DNA of 36,536 bases from Nanohaloarchaea archaeon B1-Br10_U2g21 (lineage in GTDB: Archaea; Nanohalarchaeota; Nanosalinia; Nanosalinales; Nanosalinaceae). Each line of letters begins with the position of its first letter. The stretch's first letter is position 1. Position numbers and translations under genes: made by a program. Positions 1 through 7,993 of the stretch are shown in pieces. Under the pieces are notes generated by a model. That model saw only the letters and a program-made list of their open reading frames with translations. It did not search any database and was not told the origin of the DNA. The stretch covers positions 1 to 36,536 of the forward strand of contig LKMP01000008.1 in NCBI GenBank assembly GCA_001563915.1, in the 5' to 3' direction.

Positions 1-176
1 GCCAAATCTTCTATATCGAGGCCGATTATGAATGGATTTTCAGGGTTTTCGGGTATGGTGTCCCAGTAAAGCTCTATTTCAGGGTTTTCTATGACTGTTT
101 CTGCGTTGAGGCCTTGTTCAAGTGTTTCTACGTCTGTTTCTTCTCCTGTTTCTAGGAGTATTTTTATGTCTTCCAT
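1..176 (-). CDS. hypothetical protein, N-terminal part only
   Basis: An open frame runs off the left edge. It reads leftwards from an ATG at 174-176 (protein begins MEDIKILLETGEETDVETLEQ) for 58 codons without a stop. It is acidic and glutamate-rich like the rest of the window, with no membrane segment or motif that I recognise. The gene is divergent from the one starting at 341, and about 160 bases of AT-rich sequence between them should hold both promoters. Coding status rests on the continuous acidic frame and the in-frame ATG. The function is unknown. Confidence 0.6.
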   Translation of the reverse strand, partial: MEDIKILLETGEETDVETLEQGLNAETVIENPEIELYWDTIPENPENPFIIGLDIEDL

Positions 177-340
177 TGTGGCGCGATGTCTCTAAGTTTG
201 GATGAGGGATGCAATAATAAAAACGGATTGTTATTAAGCAGGAGTAACATCTAATAGTGGTTGTTCTCCAAATTACTTCTACAAAGTTTCCACTGATTTA
301 AGTGTTTGCTCGTCAGTAGTAATAGAGAGGGTTTTTTCTT

Positions 341-820
341 ATGGAAAGAGAAGAAATGATGAAGTTTGAGGACGTAATTTCTGATAGAAAGAAAATTTAC
401 AGTAACTTAGAGAACTCTTACGTATTCTCTAAACAAGCCCTAGAACAAGCACCAATAACGGAAGTAGCAGATTTATGGGAAAACGCAGAAGAAAAGACAG
501 AATTTTATATCCGCCTCCTCTCAACAGAAAAAATTTCTGGAGACGTGAAAAGATACTCGGACCTAGCCGATCTCGGTTTTTTCGTGCTAGATTCATTTTA
601 TAGAAATGCTGAAAACTATCTTGAAGCCGAAGAGAGTTTCGATATATTTGCTGATAGAAAAGGAAAAGAATATGATTCTCTATCTGAAGAAATGGAGGAT
701 AGAAGAGGAGAAGACTACGACTTCACTGAATCTACAGAAGAACTTCTTGATTCTATAGAAGAACTTGACGAAGCCTACTGGAAGAACTGGGGTATTGAGA
801 TTTTGGGGGGATGGAATTGA
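341..820 (+). CDS. hypothetical acidic helical protein
   Basis: A 159-residue, strongly acidic protein with long amphipathic helical stretches, no signal peptide and no membrane segment. I do not recognise a family. A purine-rich GAGAGG lies about 10 bases before the ATG, so this gene probably has a Shine-Dalgarno type start. Its stop (818-820) lies inside the first codons of the next gene (ATG at 811), a 10-base overlap that suggests translational coupling and a shared function. Codon use looks like that of the neighbouring genes. It is probably cytoplasmic. Confidence 0.7.
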   Translation: MEREEMMKFEDVISDRKKIYSNLENSYVFSKQALEQAPITEVADLWENAEEKTEFYIRLLSTEKISGDVKRYSDLADLGFFVLDSFYRNAENYLEAEESFDIFADRKGKEYDSLSEEMEDRRGEDYDFTESTEELLDSIEELDEAYWKNWGIEILGGWN

Positions 821-1803
821 CATGGGTAGATGTTGTAAGCAGAGCTAATGAAGAACTAGACGAGATAGGACTGGATTCGTTTTCAGGAGAGGTTATAGAG
901 GCAGATAGGGGTAGAATGGATAGGCCTTTCCTTGTTAAGGATAATTCAGTCTTGGTAAGAGACATGGAGCAAGACTTTGGAATTGCTCTAAGAGATTTAG
1001 CAGCTCACGAAATGACGGCAGACATAATGTCAGACAGAGCAGGATTACCTAGTCCAGATACTCGTACCTCTGCAGACGCTACAGAATTTGTAGAGCTATA
1101 TGGGAAGCTTGATGAGGGAGAATCTTCAGCTTATGCGCCGGGAGATGAATCGCGTAAAAAAGAGAATGTTTGTCTTCTAATGAGGGAAAAAGGAGAAGAG
1201 ATGCGGAGAATACAGGCTATCGCCGATGACGCGTTCAATCAACTTGATTTTGAGTCAAGTAAGATTCTAAGAGAGTATGTTGATGATGATTTTACGGAAG
1301 ATTATTTTGACACTGTACCTGACTTCTGGGGATACTTTGTAGCCGATTTCACAGGAGCCCAGACTAGAAGAAGACATTATGAAGAACATTTAGATGATAT
1401 TGGTAGGTTAATCGAATATGAGGGTACTAATGAGAAGGGTAGAAAAAACTTTTTGGAGCTAAAAGGGAAGATGCCTGAGCTTAGAGAGATTGACATGACT
1501 CGTTTCTATGCTTATGAACTTGCTAAAAAATCTATAGAGATTGAATTCGCTAATATGGTGGATGCAGCAGATTCCGAACTCTTAGCTGCATCAATTTTTT
1601 ACAGAGATGCAGGTCATGCAGGTTTAAATCCTATTTACAATCCTGATGAATACTGTGAAGAAGTTGAAAGTATCGAATACGTTAATGAAGAAGTCTATAA
1701 GCATATTGAGCAAATGGTGTCTGATGCAGTAAGAAATAAACTAGGGGATTCGCGGGACTTAGAAGAGGCCTATAAGGAAACAGTTAGAACACATCTAAAT
1801 TAG
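811..1803 (+). CDS. hypothetical protein, coupled to the upstream gene
   Basis: A 330-residue acidic, mostly helical protein starting at ATG 811 inside the end of the previous gene, directly after a G-run (ttttgggggg) that could serve as ribosome binding site. No signal peptide or membrane segment is visible. Near residue 66 it has AAHEMTADIMSDRAG, which resembles the start of a zinc-protease helix, but the second histidine of HExxH is absent (HEMTA). I therefore do not call it a peptidase. A DAGHAGLNPIYNPDEY segment lies near residue 270. I recognise no family. The gene pair looks like a two-gene operon. Confidence 0.7.
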   Translation: MELTWVDVVSRANEELDEIGLDSFSGEVIEADRGRMDRPFLVKDNSVLVRDMEQDFGIALRDLAAHEMTADIMSDRAGLPSPDTRTSADATEFVELYGKLDEGESSAYAPGDESRKKENVCLLMREKGEEMRRIQAIADDAFNQLDFESSKILREYVDDDFTEDYFDTVPDFWGYFVADFTGAQTRRRHYEEHLDDIGRLIEYEGTNEKGRKNFLELKGKMPELREIDMTRFYAYELAKKSIEIEFANMVDAADSELLAASIFYRDAGHAGLNPIYNPDEYCEEVESIEYVNEEVYKHIEQMVSDAVRNKLGDSRDLEEAYKETVRTHLN

Positions 1804-1831
1804 ATATTTTTAGAAAGTTGAGGTTGTGGGT

Positions 1832-1963
1832 GCGGGGAGAAAATCCTTTTTTAGGCGACTTTCGTGGTTGGATGTGGAGGTTGTGTGAAAGCCGTCCTCT
1901 TACCTCCAAGTTTTTATAGGGCACATCGGCCCGGAGGTCTTCAGATTCTTAGCTTCTCCCCGC
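1832..1963. ncRNA. putative structured RNA, three-way junction, strand uncertain
   Basis: The 271-base gap between 1803 and 2075 contains pairings that nest into one fold. The outer stem is 10 perfect pairs (GCGGGGAGAA 1832-1841 with 1954-1963). Hairpin A pairs 1854-1863 with 1887-1896 (10 positions, one mismatch). Hairpin B pairs ACCTCC 1902-1907 with GGAGGT 1933-1938 and encloses GGGC/GCCC (1919-1922 with 1929-1932). A second GGAGGT copy at 1876-1881 in loop A could compete for ACCTCC. GC content is higher than in the flanks, as expected for RNA genes in AT-rich genomes. TATA-like tracts lie about 25 bases outside either end, so the strand is not decided. I see no SRP, RNase P or 5S signature. 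Confidence 0.45.
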
Positions 1964-2043
1964 GGTGGTGCGGTGTGGTGTATTGTATACTTAGTTAAAT
2001 TGTTTTTTAAATTGTATGCAAGTCTTTATCTATAATTCAACAG

Positions 2044-2050
2044 TTTAATA
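2044..2050 (+). promoter_or_regulatory. TATA box of subtilase gene
   Basis: TTTAATA is centred 28 bases before the GTG start at 2075. That spacing would put the transcription start at or next to the start codon, giving a leaderless mRNA. No Shine-Dalgarno sequence is present, which agrees. Confidence 0.5.
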
Positions 2051-2074
2051 TTCAGGCCAGTTTAATTTTTCTGT

Positions 2075-5000
2075 GTGAACTGGAAGAAGGTTGTCTGTGG
2101 AGTTCTGCTCGTTTTAATGCTTTCTGGAAGTGTGTTCGCAGAATGGAGTGATGGAGATAAATCACAAAATATTTTCGAAGGCGTAGAAACCCAAGACTCC
2201 GAAAAAGTATACATAGATCCAATTTTAGAATCTGAATTCCACACTGGTATTTCTATTCAGACCAGAGAGACAGTGAAAGTTATCGTGAACTTTGGATCTT
2301 ACGAAGAGGCTGAAGATAGAGAAGATATGCAGGCAGAAGCCTCGAAATCTCAAGAACCTATTATGAATTTAGCAGATAATAATCCGGAAATAGAGGTCAA
2401 GAATCAGTTCTGGATCGCGAATGCGGTGCTTCTTGAAATAGAAAATGATTTTCCACTAGAAAAAATTGCTCAAGTAGGGGGAGTAGAAGAAATACAGGAG
2501 AATGCTGAGGTTTCAACTCTTGAAACTAATGAATTAGGTTCGCAAAGCTCTTCAGCGTCTAAAACGTATGGTCTTAACCAAATAAATACTAGTGAAGTCT
2601 GGGAAGAGTTTGATACAAAAGGAGAGGGTGTAAAAGTAGCAGTTTTAGATACAGGTATAGATTCTGGCCATCAAGATCTCGAACTTTATACAGAGGAAGA
2701 CTCTGATCCTACATACCCGGGAGGATGGGCAGAGTTTGATAATGGAGAGGTAGATGACTCTGAACCCTACGACTGTGGAACGCACGGAACTCACGTCAGC
2801 GGCACAGTAGCAGGGGGGAATGAGTCAGGAGAGAGTATAGGTGTAGCTCCTAATACTAAATTGCTTCATGCAGGTGTCTTAATGCAAGAGGAAGATGGAG
2901 AGTGTACAGGAGACCATTCAGATATTTTGGATGGCATGGAATGGGCGGTTGAAAACAATGCGGATATTATCAGTATGAGCCTTGGGGTCGAAGGTTACTG
3001 GGGGTCTGCTATAGATGCCGTTCGTGGAGCTGAAGAGGAAGGAGTATTAGTCATTGCTGCATCAGGTAATAATGGAGAAGGAACTAGCTTTGCTCCTGCT
3101 AATGTATATGAGTCATTTGCAATAGGCGCAGCAGACAGCGAAGATGATATAGCAAGTTTTTCGAGCGGAGAAAAAGTTGAAGATTCAAACTGGCAAGGCA
3201 CTCCTCCTGAAGATTGGCCGGACCAATATATTGTGCCGGATGTAGTAGCGCCTGGTGTTGGAGTGAAAAGTTCAGTGCCAAACGATAATTATGATTATTT
3301 TGAAGGAACTAGTATGGCTGCACCTCATGTATCAGGAGCTGCAGCGCTAATACAGTCTGCAACTTCTACTTATTTGGATCCTGATGAGTTAAAAGAGTCT
3401 TTTATTGAAACAGCGAGGAAACCTAGCGACTGGAATGAAGAGGATGCTGAAGATGAAATAGACGGCCAAGACACTCGCTACGGAGAAGGTGTAATTGATG
3501 CTCACAGCGCAGTAGAGTATGCTTTCGAAAACTTTGAAAAGCCGCGGTTCGAGATAAGTGAGTTAGAAATAAATCCTGAAGAAATCATTGAAGGAGACTC
3601 TGTTAATGTTACAGGCATTGTTAATAATACAGGAAGCGAAGATAAAGCAGATTTACGTCTTGAAGTTAATCAGGCTGAAGTAGCACAAAAAGACGTAAAA
3701 ACAGTTTTTGAAGACGCTGAAGAGTTTTATTTTGAGGAACAGTTTGATGAACCAGGTTCCTATAATATTTCGGTAAACGGTACGAAATCTGGAAACCTCA
3801 ACGTTTTGAAAGCACCAGAACTTGAAATAAATGAATTCAATTTATCAGAATCAGAAATACTTGAAAATGAGTCTACTCAGGCCACTTTAAACGCAGAAAA
3901 TATTGGCGAGGCGGAAGGAGTATTTAATGTAAATCTTTCTGTAGGAGGGACGGTAGTACAGAACAGCTCTTTGGTACTAGAAGAAGGGGAAAAAGATACA
4001 GTAGAATTTGAAGAAGGGTTCGACAAATGGGGGAGTTATAATATTTCGTCAAATCAGAAATATGAAACACTTCAAGTCTTAAAACCCGGCTCTATAGAAT
4101 TTTTGAACAGTTCTGTAGGGCAAAGAGAGATTGGAAAAGGAGATCAAGCCGAATTTTTCATAGAAGCAAAAAATCCGGGAAATGTTAGCGTAGAAGACAA
4201 TTTTCACTTCAAAATAAACGATAGCTTAGAGGATCAAAAAAATGTTGAAATAGAAAACAATTCTCGTGAAGAATTCAGATTTTCTAGTAAAGAGTTAGAA
4301 GAAAAAGGCAGATATGACTTATCTGTTAATGGTTCTAAATCTCAAGTAATTGACGTTTTGAAACCTGGAGAACTGCAGAATAACGAAATCTTTTTGTCTT
4401 CAGAAGAAGTTGTAGCAGGAGAGAAGGCAAACATAACTAGCACAGTAGAAAATATTGGCGAAGTAACAGATGAGTTCGATGTAGATCTTTTGTTAGATAG
4501 GAACGGAGAAAATCTTGCAAATGAGTCAAAAAAAGTAGAAGTGGATGCAGGTGAAGAAAAAAATGTTACTTTTGAAAAAGCTATTGAAGAACCCGGAAAA
4601 TATACTGCAGAATCTTTGAAGAAGTCAAAAAACTTCACAGTACTAAAAGACGCTGATCTTGGGGTAAAGCAGGCCTCAACAAATGCAAGCAAAATATTTA
4701 CAGGCCAATACCTAGAATTAGAGGCCTTAGTAGGTAATGAAGGGGAGGTAGCAGGAAAAGACGTTTTTAACTTTACTGTGGGCAATGATTCAGTTCTGAA
4801 TAAGTCTGAAGAATTGGATCCTGGAGAAAACATGACGGTATCTCAGAAGTTACAGTTAGAAGACAAAGGTAACTTCACGGCAGCAATAAATGATACTAGT
4901 GCCGGTGAAATCGAGGTTAGTAGGCCTTTTGTTAACATTACTTCTGCTGAGGCAGATTTTTCAGATTCTGGTCTGATAGAAATTGATGCATCTTTGAATA

Positions 5001-6520
5001 ATACTGATCCTGCTTCTACTACGACGATTCTTGAGCCAATGTTTTATGATGTGGAGCAGCCAGAATATGAGTGGACTGCTGAGGAAAGTTTTAATTTGAA
5101 TCCTGAAGAAGAGAAAGATGTTTCTATAGAGTATTATTGGAACATAACAGGAGAATATGAACACTTTTTGAACTCTACAGAACTAGGAAGCTTTGAATTA
5201 GAGCCTTTAGCAGAGTTTCGGGAAATTCGGCCTGAAACAGAAACATTTGAAGAAGGGGAAGAAATAGAGTTTTCAGGCTACGTTGATATTGTAGGAAGCT
5301 TAATAGAAGAAGATACACAGGAGGTGATAGTTGAAGTTGAAGGTGAAGAAGTTTACAGCGATGAAGAGTTGTGGGCAGGCAGAAACGAGTTTGAGTTCGC
5401 TGACTCATTCGATGCAGGAGAATATAGCTGGAAAATTATTTCTAATGTTCACAATTCTACTTTTGAGTCTTCAGAACAGTTTTTTGACATTGAAGAAGTA
5501 GAAGAACAAGACTCTGATTCAGAAAACGGAGAAGTGCCTCCAGACATGTTTGATGAAGATCCAGAATTACAAACTAGCGTTGAAGAGGATGGTGCAGAAG
5601 CCTATAATATCTATGCCTCAGAAGATGAAACAGTTAAACTCAATTTCTCAGGAGGCCCAAGTATAGATTTTGTCGAAATCACTGCAGATGAAGAGTTAGA
5701 AAACTCGAACTTCAGCTTATCTTCAGCAACCACGAATACGGACTACTTGTTAGAATCAGTCTACAATCTGCAAACAGATGCAGAAGCTTCTTTTAGACTT
5801 GAGTTTGCAGCATCAAAAGACTGGGTGGAAGAACATGAATTTGAATCAAGCGAGATATCGCTCCACAACTTAGATTCCGGCGAAGACTTAGAGGCCTCAC
5901 CTATTGGGGAATCTGCAGATAAGTACTACTACGAGGCTTTTACCGAAGAATTTTCTACTCTAGGTATTGGAGTCGATAGATCCTGTCATTCTATGGACTC
6001 TATAAACGCATCTGACGGTGAAGAGTGCCAGACTTTTGATAATGTATGTGACGTTCCGGAAGACTGGGAAGAAGTCTCTACATGCGATAAAAGCGAGGAC
6101 AGAGATTCTGAATCAGATGTTCTAGAGCATTTTGAGAGATTAAAGGAGGAAGATCCTGAGAGTGAGGAGCTAGAACAGGCGAACTATAGTATTGAACAAG
6201 GAGATTTTGATCAGGCCGCAAATGTTCTTGAACAAATGGAAGAGGATAGAGATTCGGGAGTGAGTCCATTGTATGTTGTGGGAGCTGTAATTGCGTTAGG
6301 GTTTGCAAGTGTTGCCTTGTTAATGGGTCATCGTTACTATGCTAGAAAAAAACTTGTGTCAGATTTGGAGGAGTTAACAGAAGTAGTCTCAAATCTTTCC
6401 CATACAGAAAAGCATTTAAGAGCGGCGGAGAGAGTTAGAGAGGCTAATGAGGCAGCAATGCAGGGAGAATGGGATAAAGCAAGGAAGAAGACGTTCAAGG
6501 TAAAAAAACTGTTGAAGTAA
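2075..6520 (+). CDS. giant membrane-anchored subtilisin-like protease (S8) with Ig-like repeats
   Basis: A 1481-residue exported serine protease. In order: signal peptide (1-22); I9-like propeptide (about 60-150); S8 catalytic domain with Asp192 (VAVLDTGID), His237 (CGTHGTHVSG), oxyanion Asn332 (ASGNNG) and Ser413 (GTSMAAPHVSG); then at least five CARDB/APHP-like beta repeats of about 90 residues (about 495-970), each ending in a GxYNIS-like strand and a VLKxG linker; a further beta region; a segment resembling the PGF-pre-PGF domain of archaeal surface proteins (about 1175-1305); a short cysteine cluster; one transmembrane helix (about 1400-1420); and a cytoplasmic helical tail of about 60 residues. 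The start is GTG, supported by the TATA spacing. Likely a surface protease on a long stalk. The substrate is unknown; processing of self or host/prey proteins is inference. Confidence 0.92.
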   Translation: MNWKKVVCGVLLVLMLSGSVFAEWSDGDKSQNIFEGVETQDSEKVYIDPILESEFHTGISIQTRETVKVIVNFGSYEEAEDREDMQAEASKSQEPIMNLADNNPEIEVKNQFWIANAVLLEIENDFPLEKIAQVGGVEEIQENAEVSTLETNELGSQSSSASKTYGLNQINTSEVWEEFDTKGEGVKVAVLDTGIDSGHQDLELYTEEDSDPTYPGGWAEFDNGEVDDSEPYDCGTHGTHVSGTVAGGNESGESIGVAPNTKLLHAGVLMQEEDGECTGDHSDILDGMEWAVENNADIISMSLGVEGYWGSAIDAVRGAEEEGVLVIAASGNNGEGTSFAPANVYESFAIGAADSEDDIASFSSGEKVEDSNWQGTPPEDWPDQYIVPDVVAPGVGVKSSVPNDNYDYFEGTSMAAPHVSGAAALIQSATSTYLDPDELKESFIETARKPSDWNEEDAEDEIDGQDTRYGEGVIDAHSAVEYAFENFEKPRFEISELEINPEEIIEGDSVNVTGIVNNTGSEDKADLRLEVNQAEVAQKDVKTVFEDAEEFYFEEQFDEPGSYNISVNGTKSGNLNVLKAPELEINEFNLSESEILENESTQATLNAENIGEAEGVFNVNLSVGGTVVQNSSLVLEEGEKDTVEFEEGFDKWGSYNISSNQKYETLQVLKPGSIEFLNSSVGQREIGKGDQAEFFIEAKNPGNVSVEDNFHFKINDSLEDQKNVEIENNSREEFRFSSKELEEKGRYDLSVNGSKSQVIDVLKPGELQNNEIFLSSEEVVAGEKANITSTVENIGEVTDEFDVDLLLDRNGENLANESKKVEVDAGEEKNVTFEKAIEEPGKYTAESLKKSKNFTVLKDADLGVKQASTNASKIFTGQYLELEALVGNEGEVAGKDVFNFTVGNDSVLNKSEELDPGENMTVSQKLQLEDKGNFTAAINDTSAGEIEVSRPFVNITSAEADFSDSGLIEIDASLNNTDPASTTTILEPMFYDVEQPEYEWTAEESFNLNPEEEKDVSIEYYWNITGEYEHFLNSTELGSFELEPLAEFREIRPETETFEEGEEIEFSGYVDIVGSLIEEDTQEVIVEVEGEEVYSDEELWAGRNEFEFADSFDAGEYSWKIISNVHNSTFESSEQFFDIEEVEEQDSDSENGEVPPDMFDEDPELQTSVEEDGAEAYNIYASEDETVKLNFSGGPSIDFVEITADEELENSNFSLSSATTNTDYLLESVYNLQTDAEASFRLEFAASKDWVEEHEFESSEISLHNLDSGEDLEASPIGESADKYYYEAFTEEFSTLGIGVDRSCHSMDSINASDGEECQTFDNVCDVPEDWEEVSTCDKSEDRDSESDVLEHFERLKEEDPESEELEQANYSIEQGDFDQAANVLEQMEEDRDSGVSPLYVVGAVIALGFASVALLMGHRYYARKKLVSDLEELTEVVSNLSHTEKHLRAAERVREANEAAMQGEWDKARKKTFKVKKLLK

Positions 6521-6533
6521 AAAAAGTTTCTGG

Positions 6534-6600
6534 TTTAAAAAACTTCCTTTCTATACTGAGTGTACCGGTAGTCACGAAACCGTGGCGAGGTCGATAATTT
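6534..6600 (+). promoter_or_regulatory. r-protein operon promoter and hairpin leader
   Basis: TTTAAAAAAC (6534-6543) is a good archaeal TATA box, predicting a start near 6565 and a leader of about 35 bases. Inside the leader, 6571-6576 pairs with 6581-6586 (core CACG-AAAC-CGTG), and the hairpin abuts GAGGT (6587-6591), a Shine-Dalgarno sequence 9 bases before the ATG. Most neighbouring genes look leaderless, so a hairpin touching the ribosome site suggests translational control. That control is inference. Confidence 0.4.
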
Positions 6601-6951
6601 ATGGATAAGAAAGCTAACCCTACTAATCCAGTTCTGCTCGAGACAATCGAGCTACTGAAAGAACAAGACGCTGCTCTATGGAGCGACGTCGCAGAAAACC
6701 TTGGAAAAGTTAATAGACAGAGGCCTGAAGTAAACCTCTCAGATATCGAGAGAAATACTGAGGATGGAGACACTGTAGTTGTGCCTGGAAAAGTATTAGG
6801 ATCAGGTAGACTTAGTAAAGAAGTAACTGTTGCAGCATTTCAAGCATCCAACAGTGCAAAGAAACACATTAATGAAAACGGCGAATTTATGTTCATCCAA
6901 GACTTAGTAGAAGAAAATTCTGAAGCTGAAGAGGTGAAGATAGTAAAATGA
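6601..6951 (+). CDS. rpl18e: 50S ribosomal protein L18e
   Basis: A 116-residue archaeal/eukaryotic-type large-subunit protein. The VNRQRPEVNLSDIER region and the segment TVVVPGKVLGSGRLSKEVTV are typical of L18e, and the length is normal. It is the first gene of the conserved archaeal string L18e-L13-S9-RpoN. It overlaps L13 by 4 bases (ATGA), so the two are probably translationally coupled. The start is ATG with GAGGT 9 bases upstream. The protein is less acidic than the others here, as expected for an RNA-binding protein. Confidence 0.95.
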   Translation: MDKKANPTNPVLLETIELLKEQDAALWSDVAENLGKVNRQRPEVNLSDIERNTEDGDTVVVPGKVLGSGRLSKEVTVAAFQASNSAKKHINENGEFMFIQDLVEENSEAEEVKIVK

Positions 6952-7364
6952 AGGTAATTAATGCTGAAAATAAGATTCTGGGCAGACTGGCATCATACAT
7001 AGCACAGGAAGCTCGAGAAGGAGAAGAAGTAAGAGTTGTAAATTCTGAAAAAGCAGTTATTTCTGGAGACAAGGAAAAGATTTTCGCAGATTACAAACAG
7101 AAATATGAGAGAGGAAGACGAGATACAGGCCCTTACTTCCCGAAAAGAAGCGATAAGATCATGAAGAGAACAGTCAGGAACATGCTTCCATACAAGAAAT
7201 CTTCAGGACGAGAGAGTTTTGACAGAGTAAAGACCTATCTTGGGATCCCTGAAGAGTTTGAAGATCAAGTTGAAGAAGTAGATGTCAAGGAAGGGAATGA
7301 CTTGAGAGACCGGAACTATGTAAAGCTTGGCGAAGTAGCACAGTTTATAGGAGGCGACCAATAA
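6948..7364 (+). CDS. rpl13: 50S ribosomal protein L13
   Basis: A 138-residue L13. The N-terminus KVINAENKILGRLASYIAQ and the middle part with RTVRNMLPYKKSSGRE match the family's RNA-binding core. The length fits archaeal L13 (about 140-150). The ATG overlaps the L18e stop by 4 bases. The S9 gene follows after 2 bases, the order found across archaea. Confidence 0.96.
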   Translation: MKVINAENKILGRLASYIAQEAREGEEVRVVNSEKAVISGDKEKIFADYKQKYERGRRDTGPYFPKRSDKIMKRTVRNMLPYKKSSGRESFDRVKTYLGIPEEFEDQVEEVDVKEGNDLRDRNYVKLGEVAQFIGGDQ

Positions 7365-7366
7365 AA

Positions 7367-7768
7367 ATGGCAGTACACACATCTGGAAAGAGAAAAACAG
7401 CCAAGGCTCGTGCCACGGTAAAAGAAGGCGAAGGCACAATTAGAGTTAACTCTAAGCCTCTCAATATTCTAGAAGACAGTTTCAGGAGGAAAATTGAAGA
7501 GCCGCTAAGAATAGCGGGAGAAGAAGTATATTCTGGACTCCAAATCCACGTAGATACTAGAGGCGGAGGAACGAACGGCCAAGCAGAAGCAGCACGTATG
7601 GCTGTAGCCAGAGGATTAGTAGAGTTTGAAGATGATGAAGAACTCGAAAGAGAGTTTAGAGAATACGATAGAAACATGATGGTTGAAGACCCAAGACGTA
7701 CTGAGACACGAAAACCAAGCCAGTCGAGTAAAGGTGCTCGACACAAACAACAGAAATCTTACAGGTAG
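7367..7768 (+). CDS. rps9: 30S ribosomal protein S9
   Basis: A 133-residue S9. Family signatures are SGKRKTAKARATV at the N-terminus, GGGTNGQAEAARMAVARGL in the middle, and the basic C-terminal tail ending KSYR, which in S9 reaches toward the P-site tRNA. The final Arg expected at the C-terminus is present. It starts 2 bases after L13 and is followed by rpoN after 9 bases. Confidence 0.97.
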   Translation: MAVHTSGKRKTAKARATVKEGEGTIRVNSKPLNILEDSFRRKIEEPLRIAGEEVYSGLQIHVDTRGGGTNGQAEAARMAVARGLVEFEDDEELEREFREYDRNMMVEDPRRTETRKPSQSSKGARHKQQKSYR

Positions 7769-7777
7769 GTATAAAAT

Positions 7778-7975
7778 ATGCAGTTTCCTGTTAGATGCTT
7801 CAGCTGTGGAAAGGTTATTGGAGATAATTGGGATGAGTTCCAAGAGCGTGTTGAAGAAGGAGAAGATAAAGGAGAAGTACTTGATGACTTAGGAGTCAAA
7901 AAGTATTGCTGCCGTACAATCTTCTTGACTCACGTTGAATCAATTGAGGAAATAGGAGAATACGAACTAACCTAA
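7778..7975 (+). CDS. rpoN: DNA-directed RNA polymerase subunit N
   Basis: A 65-residue subunit homologous to eukaryotic Rpb10. The zinc site is complete: CFSCGK near the N-terminus (Cys7 and Cys10) and the Cys-Cys pair in YCCRTIFLTHV. The length is typical. It is the last gene of the ribosomal operon, as in many archaea. A T-rich stretch follows the stop, and the next gene converges from the other strand. Confidence 0.97.
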   Translation: MQFPVRCFSCGKVIGDNWDEFQERVEEGEDKGEVLDDLGVKKYCCRTIFLTHVESIEEIGEYELT

Positions 7976-7993
7976 TTTTTCTTTCTCTTTATA
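7974..7993 (+). terminator. T-rich terminator after rpoN
   Basis: The stop of rpoN runs straight into a pyrimidine tract dominated by T (taatttttctttctcttta). Archaeal RNA polymerase terminates on such T-runs without needing a hairpin. It sits between convergent genes. Confidence 0.4.

Noticed and set aside
811-1803. Zinc protease call from AAHEMTAD
   Set aside because: The HExxH second histidine is missing and no downstream ligand motif is visible.
1832-1963. SRP RNA, RNase P RNA or 5S rRNA
   Set aside because: I could not find the conserved SRP helix 8 loop, the GAGGAAAGUC/ACAGAA RNase P blocks, or 5S rRNA core sequences.
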